The position numbers and the translations under genes were made by a program. From positions 31,409,024-31,451,523 of the forward strand of contig NC_087062.1 of the NCBI RefSeq assembly GCF_963678635.1: a DNA stretch of 42,500 nucleotides, written 5' to 3'. Source of the stretch: Symsagittifera roscoffensis. Taxonomy: Eukaryota > Xenacoelomorpha > Acoela > Convolutidae. The notes beneath the pieces were generated by a model. It saw only the letters and a program-made list of their open reading frames with translations, was not told where the DNA came from and did not search any database. Within the stretch, counting starts at the first letter, position 1; each line of letters begins with the position of its first letter. Positions 21,640-31,000 of the stretch are shown one piece after another.

Positions 21640-22344
21640 CGAAATGACGTTTTTTTTGTGGCCCCAGATGACTATTGAATAGAAACGTGTAGGAACTGTT
21701 AATTTTTGATCGACAATGATTTATAGACATTGTTTATGCGCTTGATTGCTCAAATTATCGAATTCTAGCCTTACTCTTTATGCTACACTACACTCATATA
21801 GATATAGATGATGCAATGAATAAGAGTAATTTTACAAATATGATATTTGCAGATCGTCATAATGTTCTTAACGTCATAACGTGAATACGCAAGACAGATG
21901 TGATATTTCGTGACAAAAATCGTTTTGTTTAAAAAATACCAAAAGCCCTGCTTTAGTCAAACTTAATGGTTTTGAAATCGGCCCTTTTCACATATAAATT
22001 AGTAGACCAAAACTGCAATCAGGTTTAAAACGTTGTCCGTAGGTTTTATGTAGAAAATAAAATTTAAAACAAATGCAGTTTTTCTTTGTTTTTGGTTTGT
22101 TGTCACGATTTGTAGCGATAAAAATGAATACAATTTCTTAGTCTCATTCACATTTTAAGAAGTAATTCATTTTTAATACCAAAATCTCATCGATCGGATT
22201 GGAAATCAGCAGCTGCAAACTTAAGCCAAACCACAACAAAACAAGACCAGATTGATCGAACTGCAAAAGCAGTTGAAAAAAAGTGAAAAATAAATAAGTA
22301 AACCATCGAAGCTGCAAATAAACACCAGACTGAAAAGCAATAAA
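21640..22344. other. upstream region and presumed 5' UTR of TPPP copy B
   Basis: AT-rich sequence with no separate gene. The last 40-60 nt before the ATG at 22345 presumably form the 5' UTR. I cannot pick out a convincing TATA box or transcription start. Confidence 0.45.
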
Positions 22345-24418
22345 ATGGCCGATGTAAGTATATTTTTGCTTTGATTTCAAGATCACAATACCTTACACGT
22401 TCGGCAATCATGCATCTTTCCTAAACTCCTGGGCGTATTTTCCTAACGCTCTTCGGGAAATATTTCCAGGACGGGGATTCCGTAACAGTTTTAAAAGATC
22501 ACTTTTGCTAGATATGCTTTTCTTCCCTGCAGGAGGATTGTTTTTCCAGTGTGAATGGTTCATGGGCAATTTTTTGAAGTTTCAACTAAAATCACTGCAA
22601 ATAATAAGGCTGTTCTCAGACTCCAGAAATAGAAGAGCATAATGAAACCCAAGTGAAATCAGTTCAGTTCTCAGCACTGACCAGCCTTACTAAATGGCAA
22701 GGTCGTGACCAAAATTAGAATAGAATACGTCGGAAATACTCCGAGAAAATCCTCCCTGGTTTCGGTCTTTTTCATTTGTCCCTCTCGCTCTCATTACGGG
22801 TGGTAAATTTTGCCCCTTCTGTGTGGTTAGCTACAGTCAGTGTTCAATGAATTCTGCTCGTTCGGAGCTGGGACTGGAAAGACGAAGACTGAGCTAGACT
22901 CAAAGAACTTCAAAAAGATGACGGAGGACTGTGGTCTGTTCAAGAAGGGCAAATTAGATGGGGCTGAGATGGACATGATCTTCACCAGGTGCAAGAACCC
23001 AGCCAGACACATCCCATTCGACAAGTTCAAGGCGCAGGGTGAGAGCGGCGTCGGTATTATTCCTCAAAAGTTTTGTCCAATTATAATGTCGATCAAACGC
23101 ATTTTGTGAACTCCCTAAGCACTATGAAGACATTCTTAGTTTTTTGGGCAACAGTTGCAAAAACTCTCGAGAAGTATTATGTTTAAGCTGAACAACGGAA
23201 GCAGAAATTTGAATGAGAGTGTGTTGGTAGAATATTTAGGCCAGTAGTTTCAATGCGTTGAACTGTTCCGAAACCTTAGAATAACAGAAACGTAACAATG
23301 TTTCTGTTCACCATAGACCAGCAAATCAATTTCTCTCCCAGAGACCAAATCCCCTCAAATTCTCACTCCCAGTCCCCTGCGAGTCAGTGTATGTTGGCGC
23401 CAAAAAGTTTTTCGGCCAGAATAGTTATAAAATTCTCATTTATATCATTTTTGCAGCCGTTCCCCAGCTAGCCAAGGCAGTGTATGGAGCTGATAGTGAA
23501 GAGAACCAGAAGAAGATCATAGACGCAATCACCAGCAACTCCCCCAAGGTATGAACAGAAAAAAAAACAGAGTAAATTTTTTGGACTAAATTTTGTTGTA
23601 CACACATTAACATTTATCTGCCTCAAATGAAATTCAACACTTGGAGATAATGAGCCCGATTTGTATCCGGGTTGTGCGCTCATTAAATTAAATCAGAAAC
23701 ATGGTACTTTGCTTGAAATTTTCGTTCCAATTTCATCTGATTTGTTAATTCGGGCTAACTTTATACAATTAATGCAACAACTAAAGGTATCATCTGTTTT
23801 AGTGCAAAATAAAAAAGCATTTTTTGTGGCGTTTAAGAACAAGACTTCGGCCAAAGCGAGTAACGACAAGGTGGTCGGTCGACTGACTGATACCAGCAAG
23901 TACACTGGAGCACACAAGGAGAGATTCGATGAGTCAGGAAAAGGGAAAGGAGCAGACGGTAAGTTAAGGCACGCTGGAGTATCTAAGGCCTCGGCCTCTC
24001 AATTGTTAGGTTTGCGGATCGAAACCCGCTAGAAGAAAGTGTTCTTATTGCTGAAACTTGAGATAACTTTAGTAGACCAAAAAGGTGTTTTTAAAATGAT
24101 ATTAAGCAATGACTGAACATGGGCTCATTTATGAAAATTCAACTTAAACTCAGCAACGAAGAAGACATTTTTAATATCATCAGTTGTTAATTTTAACGAG
24201 CGCTTCTGGTATTTATTATTTTATTGATTTGACTTGACCTATATCGATTCTTTGTTTACATGATATCTATTCCTTGATTATTTTGTTGATGATAAGTAAT
24301 AATTTCAATCAGGATTACGAAACAGTTCCTGCGCAAAATTGTGCTTTCAGGTCGAGAGGATAAGGCAGCAAACGATGGATATGTGCAAGGATACCAGAAC
24401 AAGGGAACTAAAAAATAG
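22345..24418 (+). CDS. TPPP/p25-alpha family protein, copy B (5 exons)
   Basis: Exons: 22345-22353, 22837-23038, 23457-23548, 23838-23958 and 24351-24418. Together they give 492 nt, 163 codons plus TAG, and every junction keeps frame with GT...AG borders. The start lies in AAAATGG, a good animal context, and only three residues (MAD) precede intron 1. Residues 4-101 form the helical p25-alpha region, with [18 protein letters not shown] and an [11 protein letters not shown] stretch. Residues 117-132 are the family core [16 protein letters not shown]. Residues 135-143, GKGKGADGR, fit the GxGxGxxGR motif, and GYVQGY follows. The length is close to vertebrate TPPP3 (176), without the long N-terminal extension of TPPP1. 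Known role of the family: binding and bundling microtubules, often in ciliated cells. The role here is inferred. The exon 4 acceptor could instead be a few codons upstream (AAAG before GTATCA); 23838 is chosen because it matches the copy A exon length. Confidence 0.93.
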
Positions 24419-24702
24419 ACCGAAAACTTCATAGAAACCAACATAAAAATATACAAAGGAAATTAAAAAACATCGTTTTGTAATCACGTCAGCTTATATA
24501 TGATCAAATAATATTGCATATTCCTGCAGGGGCGTCCCTGAGTTTCTGTAAAATATAATTCATAAAAGCGCTATATTTATTTATAGCATTAAATTGTATA
24601 TTCCCAAAGCACTTGAAAATAATTCATTTAAAAAAAAACTGCAATGATTTTAAGAGATTTCCGTGCAAACATGAAAATGAAAAAAAAAATACTCCAAAGA
24701 AG
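24419..24702. other. 3' flank of TPPP copy B
   Basis: Presumed 3' UTR and flank. No canonical AATAAA is visible in the first 250 nt after the stop; variant hexamers (AATATA, CATAAA) occur near 24445. A CAGGGGCGTCCCTGAG string at about 24528 resembles a hAT terminus but has no partner that I can see. Confidence 0.4.
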
Positions 24703-25141
24703 AGGTGAAGAAGAGATGAAGTGATCTTTTTTAAAAAAAAACTGAGAGGAAATGCAGGAAAATCTTTTATTTGCTAGTTATTCGGATTCCGCAAATTTAA
24801 GTGCATTCTGCGAATTGTAAGCGCATTCCGCAAATGAAAACGGGTTACGCAGATTTGGCTTACATTTTTACATTTTGCGAATTCCGCTTATTTTTGCGGA
24901 TTCCGCTTACAACTTGCGGATTCCGCGACAGCGTAATTTTAATATAAATCTATATTGTTTTTTTTTCTTTGCGATTCCACAAACTGCTTCGGATTCCGCA
25001 AATTTTTTGCGGGTTCCGCAAACTCCATTGTTTTTGGAGCGATTTTGAGCAATGCAGTGTTTTATACTCAAAAACAAGAGGTGAAAAAGAGATAAGTGAT
25101 CTTTTTTCAAAAATGAGAAGAAATGCTGAAAAATCTTTTTT
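24703..25141 (+). repeat. 65-bp direct repeats flanking the left arm
   Basis: GAGGTGAAGAAGAGATGAAG and following sequence at 24703-24768 recurs, slightly changed, at about 25078-25141. Both continue with GTGATCTTTTTT, GAGA/GGAAATGC and AAAATCTTTT. The pair brackets the left arm of the inverted-repeat element. Confidence 0.7.
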
Positions 25142-26506
25142 GAGAAAGATTGAAACGCTTAAAGTGACCGCATTCAAGTTAAGGCGCAAGTAATTGATTA
25201 TAACGGATTATAATTAACAAAATTAGATGTTTAGAAGATTTATAAATGATTATAATCGTGATATTTTCCACGAGATTATAATCGATTATAATTGATTATA
25301 GATCTTACAAAAACTCTTAAAATCAATTAAAATCGATTTATTGGACCCCTTATTTTGCCAAATTTTGTCAATTCAAAATTATCATCGAAGTATATCTTAT
25401 GGGTTTTTATTTTTGTGTCAATTGATCTCTTGAACATTTTGGTTCATCTGAACACAAAGTTTTACCACGAAAAAAAAGTTTCATAGAGATCCTTTCATAT
25501 TAGTTGAAAGGTTCCCGTGGTAGAGGAAAAATAAATTTTCCGAATTAATCATGAACTGAATCAAATTGCTGATGTTTTGGTGGCTTAAAAAATTTTAAAA
25601 TATTCATCACAAAACAACTCTGATGGGGAAAAATAAAAAAAAACCTTATAAATTTGAATTGATTGGAACACTTTATAAAAAATTTTCTCATGTTTCATTG
25701 GAACCAACGTCTACAAAAAGCATAAAATATAGGCAATTTAGGTGCAATTTAGAAGACAAATTGGACAAACAAAAGGGATTATAATCCAATTATTATCGAT
25801 TATAATGGATTTTTGTGCAAAACTATTGAATTAGAAATTTGAATAAAAATAATGGATTATGATCAATTATAATTGATTATAATCGTATCGAAAAATTGAC
25901 GATTAAATAATTGATTATAATCGATTATAATGGATCATAATTAATTATGTTTTGATTTTAAAAAGAGAGATTATAATCAATTATTAGTTGATCAGAATCG
26001 ATTTTTTCTCAATTTTATTAAGACTGGTACTAAAATTGTAATATAATCAATTATTAGCACTGAAACTGGATGCGGGTGGTTCACAGAATGATTGCAAAAA
26101 GCGGTACAGTGAATACCTTCAGAAAAAAGCCGAGATGACTCTTGGTTCGACATTATGGAGCCAAGTTTTGTGCTTCGGGAGTTCAGGCCGCGAAAGCCTT
26201 TTTGTTACGGAACTTTACGAACAAATAGATAAAACCCTGCATTGCTCAAAATCGCTTTAAAAACAAAGGAGCTTGCAAAACCCGCAAAAAAGTTTGCGGA
26301 ATCCGAAACAGTGTTTGAAAAAACAATATGATGTATAGTAAAACTACGCTGTCACGGAGTCCGCAAGTTGTAAGTGAAATCCGCAAAAAGTCAACAAAAT
26401 CCGCAAAATCTAAGCCGAATCCGCGTAACCCGTTTTCATGTGTGGAATGCGCTGACAATATGCATAATCCACTTAAACTTTCGGAACCCGAAATAACTAG
26501 CAATAA
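24767..26506. mobile_element. 1.74-kb inverted-repeat element with GCGGATTCCGC arms
   Basis: The left arm (24767-25069) and right arm (about 26228-26506) are reverse complements along their whole 280-300 bp. Shared blocks, read inward from each end, include GCTAGTTATT, AAAACGGGTTACGC, TTACAACTTGCGGA, GTTTCGGATTCCGCAAA or its left-arm equivalent, and GCGATTTTGAGCAATGCAG. Within each arm the near-palindrome GCGGATTCCGC recurs many times, complete or partial. The 1.15-kb interior has no gene but many copies of GATTATAATC/CGATTATAAT (25195-26050). The open frames on the arms are repeat artefacts. I see no target duplication and do not recognise the family. Confidence 0.75.
25195..26050. repeat. 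GATTATAATC-type palindromic satellite-like core
   Basis: Numerous irregularly spaced copies of the palindrome GATTATAATC and the related ATCGATTATAAT are found here, clustered at 25195-25330, 25780-25960 and 25970-26055, with ordinary AT-rich sequence between. This is the interior of the inverted-repeat element. Confidence 0.7.
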
Positions 26507-26723
26507 TCGCTCGTGGCGGAATCCGGGACAAAACTAATCTGCCGACAAAAATACTTTTCACATATCTCAGAGCGGAATCCACGGAAATTTTGTTAGTGAA
26601 AACCACTTAAATTCTCGAATAAGTCTGAAGACTTGTCTCTGGACTCCAGTGACTTAAAAAAAAATTGTGCGCCTACCACCCCTATTTTCTGGCCCCTATT
26701 TTGTCATTTTTTTAAACTCTCAT

Positions 26724-26891
26724 GATGAGATTTCTGTGAACAAGACAAAAAACTATTTTGACCAAATTGAATGATCAGTAGCAAAACTTAACTACAGCTC
26801 AGAAGGCAGGATGAGATTTCCGTGAACAAGACAAAAAACTATTGTGACCGAATTGAATGATCAGTAGCAAAACTTAACTACAGCTCAGAAG
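26724..26891 (+). repeat. tandem duplication, 86-bp unit
   Basis: Units at 26724-26805 and 26810-26891 are almost identical (GATGAGATTTC, GTGAACAAGACAAAAAACTA and TGAATGATCAGTAGCAAAAC in both). A recent local duplication. Confidence 0.9.
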
Positions 26892-26899
26892 TTTCTGGC

Positions 26900-27415
26900 T
26901 AAATAGGGTCTTTATACGTTAATACGGTTTAAGGGGCTGAGAAAACTGAATCGATTGATCTTAAAAAAGAACAATCGGTTTCAAAATTTTTGACTAACTG
27001 GCAGACGCAGCATCCGGCAGATGCCTCTGGACAAATTCTTTTTCACTGAAGTTTTAAATATGTCTTTATAGCTGGTGCAGTTTACGCTCCAGATTTTTTC
27101 TTTGCTTTTCGACATTTTTGAAATTAAACTTCGTTGTACTACGCTCCTTTTAAGGCTTATTTTTATTTGAAATGTGAATTATTTATCTTACAAAAAATTC
27201 TTCTGGGCATTTTAATTGTTTTGAGGTCTGTATTAGTGTTGGATTTCGACAATTCATATAATATTACCGGGTCAAAATTTGCAATTTTAGGCTTCCAATC
27301 AATGCATCAAAAAAATTTTTCTTACCCATTTAAGAAATGATATGCAAATTGCTTTAAAAGGTTCTTGGTTTAAAAATTACTTGTCTCTTTCGTTACTGTA
27401 ATACTCAATTTATTT
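26900..27415. other. no gene recognised
   Basis: AT-rich sequence. The plus-strand open frame at 27134-27340 shows no recognisable domain. Nothing is supported. Confidence 0.45.
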
Positions 27416-27416
27416 T

Positions 27417-27545
27417 TGTTCCGACTTTCGAAGAATGAGAAGAATATAAATATGTTCGGAGTAGATTTTTTAATTTAGACCGTTTTTTAACCAAATTCTG
27501 CTTCTTCAAAGGGTCGATCTTGATATTAGCAGTCTTGTTATTGAT
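27417..27545 (+). repeat. hairpin-ended repeat family, internally deleted copy
   Basis: It begins TTTTTGTTCCGACTTTCGAA and keeps a TGTTCGGAGTAGATTTTTTA block. It then jumps to the 3' landmark (GGGTCGATCTTGATATTAGC, AGTCTTGTTATTGATATG). About 400 bp of interior are missing compared with 10201-10740. Confidence 0.55.
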
Positions 27546-27736
27546 ATGCAACTTTCGCTCAAACAAAATGCTTGGATTTTTGCACATCAGCTCATTTTAT
27601 ATTTCTTTAATAACCTACGAGATATCAGATGGTTTAAATGTTATGGTGAATTTAGGATCCAAACTTCTAAAAAGCATTTTTTCTAAGCTGGTAGTTTTTT
27701 TAAAACTCATTAACTGGTTAGAATACTGGATGCAGA

Positions 27737-27806
27737 AGCAAAAAATTGTCTCTAATTTAGGAAAAACAAACTAACAAAATTGTCTTTAATTTAGGAAAAA
27801 CAAACA
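27737..27806 (+). repeat. short tandem duplication
   Basis: AAATTGTCT followed by TAATTTAGGAAAAACAAAC occurs twice, about 36 bp apart. Small head-to-tail duplication. Confidence 0.8.
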
Positions 27807-27809
27807 TGC

Positions 27810-29220
27810 AGACAAAAATCTTCATCAGTAGCCATTTCGAAGTAGCATGAGCAATTATACACAAACGGATTGTCACTCAAACAGCTCTGATAATTACAAT
27901 TTCATGTAAATTAGCAGCAAATCGGAAAAAAAATTGAAATGAAACTGATGATTTTTTAGAGCTGCGAGCACCGCCTTAGCAAAAAAAATCTATTTGAAAA
28001 ATTTATCTAAAAAAAACTGATAGCAATTAAAGTAAAAATGAACGACAAGACAAACATTTTTATTAAGATTAACTTAGAAAATGCTAAAATTACAGAATAT
28101 TTTAACATTTTTAGTTATAGATTGAAAATGTACATTTCAAAAATAACGAAGTCCCAGTGTAGCCAATAAAACAGGATTCTACTGCACATTTGCAGCTTCT
28201 TTAAACAGTTTATATCAACCAGGCACATATATAGGAATTTTCCGAGGGGCGAATTTTCAAAAAATTTTGAAGATTTTGTCGACTCTTTTTTAGGTCGGCC
28301 AAATTGATTTTCTGAGCTCTCTCAAACCACTTTAAAGACCTAAACCGCAGACAAGTTTCTATATAATCAATTTAAAACGGGAAGTATGAAAAAAGCACGG
28401 CGCATTACAAAAATAATACGAAACAGATGGTAATTTTGTTTTGAGAAATGGAGCATGTGAAAAGAAGGTGCTCTTTTCGTCGGCATCTCAAAGTTTAGAC
28501 AAAACCGTTGACCAGAAAAAATCAATTACACGATTATTAACTGCCTGCTGTTTTAACTGGTGAAATGACAATGCAAAGCTTCCTACAGTCTATTCATGAA
28601 AATACAGAAAATAAGTCACATCACATCAACAACACTTCAGTACGGCGTTAAAACACCATGATGGAATAAAATGTGATTTAGTGAACTAGACTTGAATCAA
28701 GAGATGTTTTACTAGTAAAATGTTCTTTGTCCAATATAAATTTTTTGCGAACGATTTAAAAAGAACAAAAAATGTCATAAATAGAACAGTAATTAATTAT
28801 CATGAACTGTCGAATTAGTCTTTTATTAATGTTGAACAAATAAAAGAAGACTGCTCGTATCAGGAAGCTCTGAAGGTTTCGACTGCCTCTTAAGCTCCAT
28901 AGAATAAGAGTTCATTTTAAAAAACAATGAAAGAATTTTAATTTTCTTTGAGTTTTTCGCCAACCACCCACACGCTATTTAAAAATAGTGTGATAATTTT
29001 GGTTAAGGCAAAGTAATAAACAAAATCAAGAAGCAAACTTCAGTTCATATTGGAACGAGCGATATCAAAAACGTATTAAATCTCCGCTTACGCTTTAATA
29101 GCACGAAATATCTCAAATTGTTCAAACTCCAGACACTGGGCTGGGAGAGCGGGTTTGTTTCTGAAGGACACTGCGTTTGGTCACTGGACAGTGAGACGAC
29201 CCATTACCTGAAAATCTTAA
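27810..29220. other. no gene recognised; two repeat fragments
   Basis: At 28236-28345 there is a fragment of the left end of the hAT-like MITE (GGGGCGAATTTTCAAAAAAT, then GAGCTCTCTC). At 28848-28895 lies the 3' landmark of the hairpin-ended family on the minus strand (GACTGCTCGTATCAGG and TTTCGACTGCC). The rest is AT-rich with nothing recognised. Confidence 0.5.
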
Positions 29221-29229
29221 GACACGCTT

Positions 29230-31000
29230 TCTCGAATTGCATGCCAAAATAACAGCTCTGCCAAAACGCCATCCCGCGGAGTTATTTAGATGTTCCCGTC
29301 GAAAACATCAAGGTATACATGTTTGGTGAATCCTCCAAGTAGTTGTTCTGCGCTTTTGCGTTTCTTCGAGCTCGGGTTTTAGACACTAAGAAGACCAAGT
29401 TTTTTTATGTTTTCGGCAAGACCTTTTTTGCGCCTATGAACGCAGTGTTCATTGCGAAGTTAGAATTACAGGCCACTCTTTTTGCTTCTCGTCTTCATGA
29501 AGATAAAGAACTTCAAAAAGCGTAAAAGATCGAAGTTGTTTACACATTATGTGACCTGAGAGCACCATGGTGCTTCAGTGGCTCATCTTCAAAGGGATGA
29601 GTGATCACATGTTGCTTGTGGCGACAATACACTGAAGCTTTTTCCTCCGAGATTGTGAATGAAAATAGTGGGGTCCTCGGGCCTAGATTCGGTCTATTGA
29701 AGAATTGGCTATTCAAATTTTCAGTAGACGTCCGTTAAAAAAACCATCTTTTTCTTGAGTCCGGTTGAGGATATTATTGACAGCACTGTAAACTTGCAAG
29801 GTAGTATGAGTGCTCATACCAAGCTGTTTATCGTTTGGAGCGTTTTTAGCTCTCTCCATCCTTTTCAGAGAAGTGAATACTGCTCATCGACATACCTTTT
29901 CGTAACTCAGATGCGGCAATAACTGACCCATATGTTATTGCAGATGAAAGGTATTTAATGGCTTTTGCAATTACAACTTCGTCATCTAACAAGAAGGTCA
30001 AGTCGATTTGTCGGAGTACAGCCTATTCACCATTTGTGGGTCCATGTAACCTCCTTAGTTGCAGCGGCGGTATCGTACTTTAATGATTAGCATCCTGTAA
30101 TCTTGGATGGTCCTCATCCATTAGTAGCCTTGTTTATCCGTCACTTTCAAAACGAAAATCGCCATCAAAACTTTCATAATTTACTTTCCACCAATCAATT
30201 GCGCTTTGCGGGTTTTCAAGTTGCGTTCACTACTCCCGACCATCCAAAGTAATTTTGTCATATGCGGTAAACGAAAAGTGGCTATCGCGAAGTCGATGGT
30301 AATCACTCCTTCGACAATTGTTGAGTGAATTACTTTCGCCCATATCTTGCAACTAACTGGCGCAGCTCGAAAAAAAGTAGTTATTCATGTTCAGTTGTCC
30401 AACTGGCGGTGCCATTCATTTTGAATTCGTATCTTCCTTGGTTACACGCTCTTGTATAATGGGCATGGAATGATTTGTCGTGCGTTGCGGTACACTGTCC
30501 GACTTTTGGTCCGAGAAAAGGAACAATTTTGTATCCGTTTGCCCGAAAAAATTATCTAGTCCAAAGCCTACGTGAGTGGAAAAAGCGCGCACCAACTTTT
30601 CTGGTTCATAAGGATAAAGTTGAAATTCAACCCACCAGGAGTCCCACATCTTCGTGAGTAACGGGAAAGAATGGTGCGCAGCAGGTAACGAGTCTTCACT
30701 TCGATAAATTGCCCGACAAAATTTTCAGTACAACTTATTGCTAAGTGGAAAGTTCTTTAAACTTTCGGCCTCCTCCTCCTACAAAGGGCAAAAACGCGCA
30801 AGTTTTCCGTCTCTTTTGCTTACAACTGTTCTGATTATAAAAACGGTATATCGAATGCAACAACGTCATGTTGGCTCTGAGATCATATTCCCTCACTCGA
30901 AAAGATCGACAAGTGCACTTGAACATTCACTTAAAACCGGTGACCTCCTTTGAGTAGTTGAGTTAGAGCTCCTACCCACTCGCTCGCACCTTTTCGTTAT
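29230..31000 (+). mobile_element. decayed BEL/Pao-type retrotransposon pol remnant
   Basis: This block is less AT-rich than its surroundings and carries translated fragments in several plus frames, in the order expected for a BEL/Pao polyprotein. First, at about 29310-29525, there is a segment with VFGKT, then APMNAVFIAKLELQATLFAS, which fits the region after reverse transcriptase that leads into RNase H. The expected acidic residue in the preceding FG-SSK motif is Glu here. Then, at about 30475-30657, there is a segment with VQSLREWKKRAPTF, followed by QPTRSPTSS, near the C-terminal end of the integrase. Stops and frame changes separate the pieces. I see no LTRs, gag or intact catalytic domain. 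A dead copy. Confidence 0.72.

Noticed and set aside
23661-23837. Open frame running from intron 3 of TPPP copy B into exon 4
   Set aside because: The upstream part has no similarity to p25-alpha proteins. Starting exon 4 at 23838 gives exactly the same spacing to the conserved core as copy A, so the extra open stretch is intron.
23960-24035. tRNA-like string in intron 4 of copy B (GTTAAGGCACGCTGG ... GCGGATCGAAACCCGC)
   Set aside because: Only a 4-bp T-like stem and a D-loop-like word are present; the remaining cloverleaf is missing and it overlaps the splice donor region. Not called as an RNA gene.
24703-26506. CRISPR-like or prokaryotic array reading of the repeated GCGGATTCCGC and GATTATAATC motifs
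   Set aside because: Spacing is irregular, the motifs are palindromic and inverted between the arms, and the window is eukaryotic.
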